A program made the position numbers and the translations under genes. DNA of 64,000 nt from Pseudochelatococcus sp047501465 (GTDB lineage: Bacteria; Pseudomonadota; Alphaproteobacteria; Rhizobiales; Beijerinckiaceae). The DNA lies in assembly GCF_047501465.1 (NCBI RefSeq), contig NZ_JAZDRL010000002.1:1231428-1295427 (forward strand), written 5' to 3'. The notes below the pieces were generated by a model. The model did no database searches. It was given only the letters and a program-made list of their open reading frames with translations, and was not told the origin of the DNA. Within the stretch, counting starts at the first letter, position 1, and the number at the start of each line of letters is the position of its first letter. Shown in pieces: positions 54,867 through 62,693 of the stretch.

Positions 54867-55199
54867 ACAGCGCATTGCTTTCATTTTATCATAATGAATA
54901 TTCATATTTCATAATATATGATTTTCAAATATATTTAAGTATAATTATTACCTATTCATTCAATATATGCAGAATTAGCAATTTTATATATCACCACATA
55001 TGGAATTTATACTAAATTGAAGATATTTCATTTAATGTGTGATTTCTTACGCATACATTCTGACAACGAAATTTATCATTTGTGATTATGATGATTTATG
55101 TTAAAATTTTTACAAAATGTAGAGATTCCCTCGGGATGAGGGGTTATTTTCATCTATCCTTTTGATTTTTATAAATTGTCTTATTTTGATGAGGGTTAC
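54867..55199. other. Strongly AT-rich spacer before the effector-like gene
   Basis: About 330 nt, among the most AT-rich stretches of the window, with no gene. A small hairpin (CCCTC 55128-55132, GAGGG 55138-55142) lies about 60 nt before the next start. A GAGGG at 55189-55193 serves as RBS. The composition break at 54870 marks the probable left edge of acquired DNA. No repeat or att-like duplication was recognised. Confidence 0.5.
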
Positions 55200-58076
55200 A
55201 TGGTTGAGATTCCCAGACGCTCGCAGCAACTGCTGGATGCTCCCTTCATTGGAAATAAAAATGCGAAAGAATCTAATGAATTAGATTCTTCCGAAACAAC
55301 CTCTTCTACTGCGCTGACAGAGGAAGACGTATTGCTGGTCTCTGATATTTACAACCGTTGTGCAGCAAGGATAGAGAGTGCAAATCTTGGCCGAGTTGCA
55401 CCACCTTCTAAGCTTGATATGACCCAAATTGTTGATCAAGTCTTAGATGAAGGTAATAAAATACCGCAGGATATCCATCGTGCATTGAATATGCTTGTTT
55501 TAGCCGCACCGCTTATCGAAATATCTCCTCTTTACCATCAGACTGCTTCATTCTTGAACGATCTTGATAAATTAGGAGAGGTCCTTGAGCGCAGTTCAGC
55601 AGCATTAAAAAACGCATCAAACTCACAGCCAGAAAGCTCAGAAGCACGTCTATATCTGTCAAATGTTTTTATAGAAGTAAAAAAAGAGATAGATAGCAGA
55701 AAAGTTTATATTCATGAAAATCATTATTCGTCAATTTTACAGTATACACCGCAATGCGCGAAAGACATTGAACCATCCATTAATAACCTTACCGAATTCA
55801 AAGAAAGAATTAATGCAACTGATCCGCTTGTTCCTAAAATAGATGCTCGAATTGCTACACTGACTCAATTGCGTGAAAGCAATCCGCTGACTGAGAAAGC
55901 TGTGTTCGGATCAAAGATCTACGCAGCTGAGGCCGCTTTACGGGTTATCGATACCGCACGTAATACTAAAACTCCTCAAAGTCGGGATTATAAAATTCTG
56001 ACTGCGGCAATTGATACCTTGAAACAACGCATTGAGCAGATGCGATTGAGAAATAGCATCCAAACCCTTGATAATAATGAGATTCGCAACTTATTGGGGG
56101 GAGAAGGAAAATACAAACCAGGCAATCCTAAAGATGTGCCTGCAGATATATTGAATTCAATTGATGATTTTATAAATACTATAGAATTTTCAGATTCAAG
56201 AAGTGACAATGGTATTGTAAATAACACGTCCACTACTCGGGTTTCTCGGAGAAAAACTAACGACGCTTCTTGGCAAAACGATAGTGATTCAAGCTCGGTT
56301 AGCAGCAATGAAGCCAATGAGAACGAACCTCTTCTCTCTGTACTTCGCGCGCCTACTTTTGCATTGCCCTTATCTCATGATAAAATTAGAGAAGAGGGCA
56401 TCATGGCGGCTTTTACCGAAAAGGTATTTTTGGCTGCTAATATTATAAAGCCTCAGAAAAAGGGTTTCTGGGGGCGCTTGTTTGCCACAAGCAATAAAAA
56501 AATTGATAAGCTGCTGAGAGATGCGCACCTCGCGGTGCGAGATAGTAAAGACTGGAAAAACATTTCTAAGCCAATCCAGGTATTTAACGACGGTATTATG
56601 CACACAATAACAAGTGTGATCACGCCGCAATCTGGCATCATGCTGCCTTCACCTGTCGCACCAAATAGGCTTGGAAAAAACATCCAGCAGGAGCGCACGG
56701 GGGCAGCGCCAATCTTCAATAGCTTAACCGATAGCGCACGAGAGAATATTCACGCCTTTCCAGATCTCATAGATACAGAAGGGCGCCAGAATGGTGTGAA
56801 TAGCCACCGGTCGATGGCCTATCGCCATGCTCCTCATTTGGCAAACACTGTCCTAAAGGCTGAAGATGGCTCAGTGCTGTTTAGTGCCACACGCCACGCA
56901 ACGCTATCTGCTTACGGTATCTCTTCTGATGCATTAGAAAACATGTCATCGCCCGAACTTGAGGCTATGGTTCAGGATTTACTGCATGAGGATCATTGGA
57001 TCATTGATGATCAGTCTACCTTAAGTGTTACAAGTACTGCTCTTCGCATTAAAACAGATAAGCATTACCGTAAGGAATGTGTGGCTTTGATGCGGGAAGC
57101 TGCAGCATTTAATCGGGCCAAGGATGTTGTCCGCACAACTGTGGCAGCTAATCCGCAATTGTTCTTAGCTGCCAAGCAGGCGGCTGAAAATGGCACGTCT
57201 GTATCTATGAACATCAATCATATCAGCTTGCTAACACCTGATTATGCTCGACTTGCCTTGGCGCGTATCGGCGTAATCGGCGCAAGTGAAAATGAATATG
57301 ATATGACGCAAGAGCAATATCATGCATGGGATAAAATTCGGAATAACGGACAACCAATTAAATTAATGCTTAATGATGGCGATCAGCCAATAGAAATCAG
57401 CGTCAAAGTACACATTAACGACTTCAATTTTGGCGTTAACCAGATAGGGTATGCTTTAGGCTCTGCATTCTGGTCAAAAGAGGTTCTAACACGCAATCAT
57501 AATGCGATGCTGTCCATGTTTGGCGAGCGCGCGAATAATAGGTCTGCGAATATTGGCGGGCAGGTTGGTGATTGGCTTGAACAAAATCCCAGTGCAGACC
57601 CTACAAAAAAACGGCTTATAGCGACCCTTGCTGATCAGATATCAGATATCTGGCATGATAAATCATTTAAATCTGCAGGAACTGAGCCCTACAAACTTGT
57701 ATCGCGTATTGCTGTTTTAACGCATATGATTGGAAACTATGCTGACTTTAATTGCAAAAGCGGCAAAGATCGCACCGGAGAGTTAGACGTAGAAGCAAAA
57801 TACCTTGCTGCCCAGATGGATGCAACGGGAATAGTACCTACCCCTGACGCTGAGCGATCATTAGAAGAACGTGCCAATTTCTTCCGTATTGCGATAGAAG
57901 GGGGCAATCATGAAATGCAGCAATACTCCACCGGCATTGCAGGTTACAAGATCTTCGGATTTAAACCACTACTTGAAGCAATCAGCCTGAATTCAGAAGA
58001 AAGCGGCCATGGCTGGCAGCATAAAGGCGAAAGTATACGCTGGTTCCAGGGGCTATCACAGTCAGAAGGAAGTTAA
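55200..58076 (+). CDS. SopB/IpgD-family inositol phosphate phosphatase, putative secreted effector
   Basis: 958 aa. The C-terminal ~400 residues match the SopB/SigD-IpgD phosphoinositide phosphatase family: TRHATLSAYGIS region, SLLTPDYARLALARIG, motif FNFGVN (742-747), GDWLEQNP and EPYKLVSRIAVL. The catalytic loop is NCKSGKDRTGE with Cys852, and GNHEMQQYSTGIAGYK (902-917) is near the end. Known members dephosphorylate host phosphoinositides after type III secretion. Residues 1-500 have no family I recognise; they are helical and Ser/Asn-rich with an acidic linker near 365-385. There is no signal peptide. Codon use is AT-rich, unlike flanking genes. No chaperone or secretion gene is adjacent. 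ATG 55200 is preferred (GAGGG RBS); TTG 55176 is possible. Confidence 0.85.
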   Translation: MVEIPRRSQQLLDAPFIGNKNAKESNELDSSETTSSTALTEEDVLLVSDIYNRCAARIESANLGRVAPPSKLDMTQIVDQVLDEGNKIPQDIHRALNMLVLAAPLIEISPLYHQTASFLNDLDKLGEVLERSSAALKNASNSQPESSEARLYLSNVFIEVKKEIDSRKVYIHENHYSSILQYTPQCAKDIEPSINNLTEFKERINATDPLVPKIDARIATLTQLRESNPLTEKAVFGSKIYAAEAALRVIDTARNTKTPQSRDYKILTAAIDTLKQRIEQMRLRNSIQTLDNNEIRNLLGGEGKYKPGNPKDVPADILNSIDDFINTIEFSDSRSDNGIVNNTSTTRVSRRKTNDASWQNDSDSSSVSSNEANENEPLLSVLRAPTFALPLSHDKIREEGIMAAFTEKVFLAANIIKPQKKGFWGRLFATSNKKIDKLLRDAHLAVRDSKDWKNISKPIQVFNDGIMHTITSVITPQSGIMLPSPVAPNRLGKNIQQERTGAAPIFNSLTDSARENIHAFPDLIDTEGRQNGVNSHRSMAYRHAPHLANTVLKAEDGSVLFSATRHATLSAYGISSDALENMSSPELEAMVQDLLHEDHWIIDDQSTLSVTSTALRIKTDKHYRKECVALMREAAAFNRAKDVVRTTVAANPQLFLAAKQAAENGTSVSMNINHISLLTPDYARLALARIGVIGASENEYDMTQEQYHAWDKIRNNGQPIKLMLNDGDQPIEISVKVHINDFNFGVNQIGYALGSAFWSKEVLTRNHNAMLSMFGERANNRSANIGGQVGDWLEQNPSADPTKKRLIATLADQISDIWHDKSFKSAGTEPYKLVSRIAVLTHMIGNYADFNCKSGKDRTGELDVEAKYLAAQMDATGIVPTPDAERSLEERANFFRIAIEGGNHEMQQYSTGIAGYKIFGFKPLLEAISLNSEESGHGWQHKGESIRWFQGLSQSEGS

Positions 58077-58119
58077 TACCTCAAAGTAACATTCTAAGTT
58101 ACGTTTTAACTTAATACTC

Positions 58120-58145
58120 AAGCATCGCATTTTAATGCGATGCTT
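58120..58145. terminator. Terminator after the effector-like gene
   Basis: AAGCATCGCA (58120-58129) pairs with TGCGATGCTT (58136-58145), 10 bp with a short T/A loop (TTTTAA). It lies 43 nt after the effector stop and overlaps the end of the minus-strand pseudogene, so it may serve both strands. Confidence 0.7.
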
Positions 58146-58938
58146 ACTTTAATGGACATATGCTACCGCGATATTTATATTTGCTAATATTGGGAATATA
58201 TTTCTTGGGATCAAACGGTAGCCATCCGCTATAATCTGGAAAATTCAAGACCATCCCATTCCCCTCAGGACGCAACAGAACACTAAGTGTAGGCATTTCC
58301 CAGTTCCATCCATATGTTCTAATGATAGGATTACTTAAATATAATCCATCAGTAGAGGATTTGATTTGGAAGCAAGTAATTTGTAAAAATTCATACCATT
58401 GTTGAACATTTACCAATTGAGATTATAACAATCATAAGTGGCATGAGAAGCGGAAAGTAAGTAATAGCCTTGTGCGCTATCCATCCTTGAAAATCATTAG
58501 GCAAACGGGAACCGTAAATAACGAAATTGAGTAAATCGTTATTGCTTCATGTATTGAGAGCGCATAAGTGTTGAGAGCGATCACAATCGGAGCTTGTGTC
58601 AGATAGGTCGCGAATATCCGATTTTCAGAAATATGCACAAAATCCTGCAATGCCAGCAATTACAGCATGTAGTTTGCATCATCTGCATAAAGTGCGCCAA
58701 AGCGCCATAAGCTTATAAGACTTATTCCCATCATCAAAACGATAACAACACCGGCATAGAAATCCGCTAATTGCCGATAATATGCATGGGAGAACAATCC
58801 CCTTAAATAGGAAAATAATGCTGTTACAATGTATGCTAATGTTTTGTAGAATGATGAATAGGCAGTAAGTATGCTGGATCCGACTTTCGGGAGATAAAAT
58901 CGTCATGTGATCTGAACATCAGAGAGCTTACTTGCCAT
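58144..58938 (-). pseudogene. Broken GtrII-like (serotype-conversion) glucosyltransferase membrane protein
   Basis: Reading the minus strand from ATG 58938 (MASKLSDVQIT) gives a stop at 58905. In the same frame it continues RFYLPKVGSSILTAYSSF... through a membrane helix to WRFGALYADDANYML, stop at 58662. It then continues LLALQDFVHISENRIFATYL... to a stop at 58479. After a frameshift, DSAQGYYLLSASHATYD is followed by a further shift into LSNPIIRTYGWNWEMPTLSV, ending at 58144. One helix then a D-D-rich periplasmic start, and a soluble tail, fit Glucos_trans_II/GtrII-type proteins, normally about 450-500 aa, so internal sequence is also lost. Adjacent gtrB-gtrA supports this. Family assignment is inference. 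Confidence 0.65.
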
Positions 58939-59087
58939 TGAGACGGGCAGGGAATGCGTTATCAAGGAATTTATGCATTTTTTCGAACCATATAATTCCA
59001 TTATCTGTTTGAAGGTTGACCATACATAATGGGCGCTTGAATAAGCATCGAGCATATATTCCAGAATTTAAAAGGGCAGGACCTGAC

Positions 59088-60068
59088 ATGTTATTATCGA
59101 TCGTAACGCCTTTTTATAATGAGGAAGAAGCCATTGATGCCTTTTTCAGCCGTTTGACAGGGCTACTGGCTGAGACAATGCCCACTTACGACATTGAATT
59201 TGTGTGTGTCGACGATGGCAGCAATGATGACACCTTGGCTATTCTGCAGGCGCGTGCGATTAATGATTCACGCATACAGGTGGTAGAGTTGGCGCGCAAT
59301 TTTGGCAAGGAAGCCGCGTTGACTGCAGGTCTTTGGGTAGCGCGCGGAGATGCTGTCATCCCCATTGATGCGGACCTGCAAGACCCGCCTGAAATGATCC
59401 CTGAAATGGTCCGCCTTTGGGCCGAGGAAGGCTTCGATGTTGTTGAGGCAAAACGTGTAGACAGGCGCGCTGATGGTTTTATAAAACGCTTCACTGCTAA
59501 AGCTTTTTATAAATTCAATAATGCTATTGCAGCAATGCCTATTCCTGAAAATACTGGTGACTTCCGCCTTATGTCACGGCAGGTTGTTGATGTGATCAAT
59601 TCATTGCCAGAGCGTCAACGCTTCATGAAGGGCATTTTTGCGTGGGTTGGTTTTAGGCGAACAAAGGTTGAGTTCGTGCGAGAACAGCGCATCGCTGGGG
59701 CAAGCAAATGGAACCAGTGGCGCTTATGGAATCTGGCGCTGGAAAGCATCACCAGTTTTAGCACCTGGCCCTTACGGGTGTGGACCTACCTCGGTGCGGG
59801 CATTGCTGGATTGGCTTTTCTCTATGGTCTTATTCTGATTATCTTCACAATGGTAGGTGGTCGTGATGTGCCAGGTTATGCCTCACTCATGTCGGCGATC
59901 CTTTTCATGGGGGGCGTTCAACTTATAGGCATTGGGATTTTAGGCGAATATCTTGGTCGCACATATCTTGAAAGCAAACAGCGACCCATCTTTATTATCA
60001 GAGGAATTTATGCCCAGAATGGCGAAAAGCCCGCTCCCTCCATCACGATAAAAGACGATATTGTTTAA
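59088..60068 (+). CDS. gtrB: Bactoprenol glucosyltransferase GtrB-like (GT2 family)
   Basis: 326 aa. N-terminal GT-A domain: LSIVTPFYNEEEAIDAFF, VDDGSNDDTL, ARNFGKEAALTAGLW and DADLQDPPEMIPEM. Two C-terminal membrane helices follow (about 225-250 and 262-290). The protein transfers glucose from UDP-glucose to undecaprenyl phosphate at the inner leaflet. The frame is open to a TTG at 59016, but ATG 59088 begins the conserved domain and gives normal length. It is followed by gtrA 16 nt later, together a lipid-glucose module. Confidence 0.92.
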   Translation: MLLSIVTPFYNEEEAIDAFFSRLTGLLAETMPTYDIEFVCVDDGSNDDTLAILQARAINDSRIQVVELARNFGKEAALTAGLWVARGDAVIPIDADLQDPPEMIPEMVRLWAEEGFDVVEAKRVDRRADGFIKRFTAKAFYKFNNAIAAMPIPENTGDFRLMSRQVVDVINSLPERQRFMKGIFAWVGFRRTKVEFVREQRIAGASKWNQWRLWNLALESITSFSTWPLRVWTYLGAGIAGLAFLYGLILIIFTMVGGRDVPGYASLMSAILFMGGVQLIGIGILGEYLGRTYLESKQRPIFIIRGIYAQNGEKPAPSITIKDDIV

Positions 60069-60084
60069 AAACAAGGCATAGACC

Positions 60085-60483
60085 GTGGTCCACATCGTTA
60101 TTGAATGGGCGTTGCGCCACCCGTTTCTACGATTTTGCCTCGTGGGGGGCGTAGCTACACTCATCCACGCAGGTGTTTTCTTTCTCACTTTATATGGCGG
60201 TGGAACACAGGTTCTGGGTAACTGCTTTGGTTATGCAATAGCCAGTGTGTGGTCTTACTACATCAATTGCCTGTGGACCTTCGCCAGCACCCTATCGTGG
60301 CAAGGATTTCTACGATTTCAGATGGCTAACTCGATAGTATTGGTGTGGGGTATTATTGCGGGACTTCTGGGACAATGGTTGTCCTTTGCCCCTATTGCTA
60401 CTCTTACCCTCACCGTCATAGTAGGGCCGATATTAAATTACATCGGCCATAGCCGCATCACTTTCCGCCAATCACGCTCGTAA
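60085..60483 (+). CDS. gtrA: GtrA family membrane protein (putative bactoprenol-glucose flippase)
   Basis: 132 aa with four helices (about 13-35, 40-62, 77-97 and 103-123). The GtrA family pattern RFCLVGGVATLIHAGVFFL, GYAIASVWSYYINCLWTF and GPILNYIGHSRITF is clear. GtrA is proposed to flip undecaprenyl-phosphate glucose to the periplasm, where a specific third enzyme (GtrC type) uses it. Start is GTG at 60085 with AAGG before it. It converges on opgH with 20 nt between stops. Confidence 0.9.
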   Translation: MVHIVIEWALRHPFLRFCLVGGVATLIHAGVFFLTLYGGGTQVLGNCFGYAIASVWSYYINCLWTFASTLSWQGFLRFQMANSIVLVWGIIAGLLGQWLSFAPIATLTLTVIVGPILNYIGHSRITFRQSRS

Positions 60484-60503
60484 TCTCATGAATGGCTTGC
60501 ACA

Positions 60504-62687
60504 TCAAGCAGCGGCTTGCTTGTCGCCATCTTTAATAATGCTCTCTTTTGGTAAGCGCGCTAATAAATCCAGTAAAGCGCGATCACTATAGAGCACAGCA
60601 CGCTCTTTCAAGTTAAGCCACGCACGCACATCCACAAGCGATTGCGCCTCCAGTAGCTTGGCTTGTGCCAAAGCTTGATCGGCATGGAACTCACCGCGAC
60701 GGCGCGAACGGCCAGGGGAAAGCATACTCTCATGCCACTCGCGCGCCTGCGCATCACTGTGTAGCACGCTAAGGCTATCGGCATCATCATAACCAAGGGC
60801 AAGATATTGCTGAGTGATTTCCTCTGCCCGCAGGGCGATAGGTGGATGGACCGTCTCCTCAGGAGTGATCAAGAGGCCCAAGCGCCGCAAAGCTAATCCG
60901 ATCGCAAGGCGCCCACTTGCCCAGGAAATTGGAATAGCAAGGACAAGCCCCAGAATGGTTGGCGACATCCACGCAAACAGCGAGGTCGCAATCATGAATG
61001 CGGAGATGCCCGTAGCAATACCAAGCAGCATGTGCCAACGGTGACGACGCACAATATCTGCAAATGGGATCGATCCATCTCCACGCCGCTGCGGCTGCCA
61101 ACCTGTGTCGCGTCCAACTAATATCTGGAAAACCGCACCTGATTGAATCACCATCATTATTGGCGCAAGAAGTGCGGATAGCAGCACCTCAAATAACATG
61201 GAGAAAAACAGCCGAAAGCCACCTCTTGAAGCCCTTCGCTCAGGACCATTCACCAACGTGAGCAGGAACCCTAGAAATTTGGGTGCCAACAATATCCCCA
61301 TCGTTAATGCGAACAGCGCCAGAGCGCGCTCGGAATCAAACCGCGGCCACACCGGAAATAGCGAAAAGTCACGCGTGAAATACTCCGGTCGTACGTAATG
61401 AGTTTGCAAGACCAGTATAATACCCACAAGCAACTGGCTAAGCCAAAAGGGCGAAGCCAGATATGACATGATACCCGTAACGAAATGCTGACGCGTTGCC
61501 CACTTTAGACCACGCGTACCAATCACCCGGCTGTGCTGCAGATTACCTTGACACCAACGCCGATCCCGCGCGGCAACATCTATGAGTGACGGCGGACTTT
61601 CTTCATAACTGCCAGAAATCTCAGGCAGCATATAGACGGACCACCCCCCACGGCGGATCAATGCTGCCTCGACAAAATCGTGGCTCATGATATGACCGCC
61701 GAATGGTGGTTTTCCCTTGAGATCGGGCAGGCCGCAGCAATCAGCAAACGCTTTGGTGCGGATAATGGCGTTATGCCCCCAATAGTTACCATCCCGGCCC
61801 GACCACACTGACAGCCCCTTGGCAATGACAGGGCCATATATCCGGCCGGCGAATTGCTGGATGCGCGCAAAAAGTGTGTTGCCGTTGATGATCATTGGCA
61901 ATGTTTGAATGATGCCAGCATCCGGATCAGCCTCCATCGCAGCAGCAAGGCGCACAATAGCCCCACCTGTCATAAGGCTGTCGGCATCAACAATCAGCAT
62001 ATGCTCATAATGGCCGCCCCAACGCGTTACAAAATCGGCGATATTGCCAGCTTTGCGTTGCGTGTTTTTCAAGCGACGGCGATAGTAAATGCGCGCATGA
62101 GGCCCAGCGCTCGTACGTAAAGCCAGAAAAGTGCGCTCTTCCGCGATCCAGATATCCGGATTGGTGGTGTCGGAAACGATAAAATAGTCGAAATGATCAC
62201 CAAGCCCTGTTGCCTCAACCGATTCCCGGATAGCCGCTATTCCGGCAAATACACTTGAGGGCGTTTCGTTATAGATTGGCATCACAATCGCTGTACGCTC
62301 GCGCAAAACTGTGGGCAGTTCTGCTTCCTTTGGACGGCGCAAAAGCATGAGAAAGCCGACAATTGCACTGGTAAAGGCCAGCGCAATCCAGGAGAAATTC
62401 AGCGTGAATAGCCCCAGCAGCAACCACTGCAGAATAGTTGTACGGCTAACTGACACAACTTCATACATTTGCCAGGCGCCATAGGCGGTTAGCATGAACG
62501 CACCGCCAAAAATCACAATACGCGCCAGCCAAACGCCAATCTGGTTACGCGCAATGATGGGCTTGCGTTCTTGTGTTTTACGCCACTTGCGCAAGGATTG
62601 CGTTGGCATGTCGAGATGACGCTCCGGCGGAGTCGCAGGGGCCATGTCGATATGAGTGGTAGAAGCAAGTTGTTCGGACGTCATCAT
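60504..62687 (-). CDS. opgH: Glucans biosynthesis glucosyltransferase OpgH (MdoH)
   Basis: 727 aa. Inner-membrane GT2 enzyme that polymerises the beta-1,2 glucose backbone of osmoregulated periplasmic glucans and exports it. Two N-terminal helices come first. The catalytic domain (about 125-400) has RTAIVMPIYNE, VDADSLMTGGAIVRL with the DxD and AARDRRWCQGNLQH, the QxxRW-type motif. About six C-terminal helices follow. It begins 6 nt after opgG, so the two form an operon. Confidence 0.95.
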   Translation of the reverse strand: MMTSEQLASTTHIDMAPATPPERHLDMPTQSLRKWRKTQERKPIIARNQIGVWLARIVIFGGAFMLTAYGAWQMYEVVSVSRTTILQWLLLGLFTLNFSWIALAFTSAIVGFLMLLRRPKEAELPTVLRERTAIVMPIYNETPSSVFAGIAAIRESVEATGLGDHFDYFIVSDTTNPDIWIAEERTFLALRTSAGPHARIYYRRRLKNTQRKAGNIADFVTRWGGHYEHMLIVDADSLMTGGAIVRLAAAMEADPDAGIIQTLPMIINGNTLFARIQQFAGRIYGPVIAKGLSVWSGRDGNYWGHNAIIRTKAFADCCGLPDLKGKPPFGGHIMSHDFVEAALIRRGGWSVYMLPEISGSYEESPPSLIDVAARDRRWCQGNLQHSRVIGTRGLKWATRQHFVTGIMSYLASPFWLSQLLVGIILVLQTHYVRPEYFTRDFSLFPVWPRFDSERALALFALTMGILLAPKFLGFLLTLVNGPERRASRGGFRLFFSMLFEVLLSALLAPIMMVIQSGAVFQILVGRDTGWQPQRRGDGSIPFADIVRRHRWHMLLGIATGISAFMIATSLFAWMSPTILGLVLAIPISWASGRLAIGLALRRLGLLITPEETVHPPIALRAEEITQQYLALGYDDADSLSVLHSDAQAREWHESMLSPGRSRRRGEFHADQALAQAKLLEAQSLVDVRAWLNLKERAVLYSDRALLDLLARLPKESIIKDGDKQAAA

Positions 62688-62693
62688 TGCTGC

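Noticed and set aside
58679..58906. Open minus-strand frame of 75 codons and a 60-codon frame at 58477-58659 as independent small genes.
   Set aside because: The 75-codon frame is a shifted reading of a membrane helix that reads sensibly in the neighbouring frame; the 60-codon frame is one in-frame piece of the broken glucosyltransferase-like gene.
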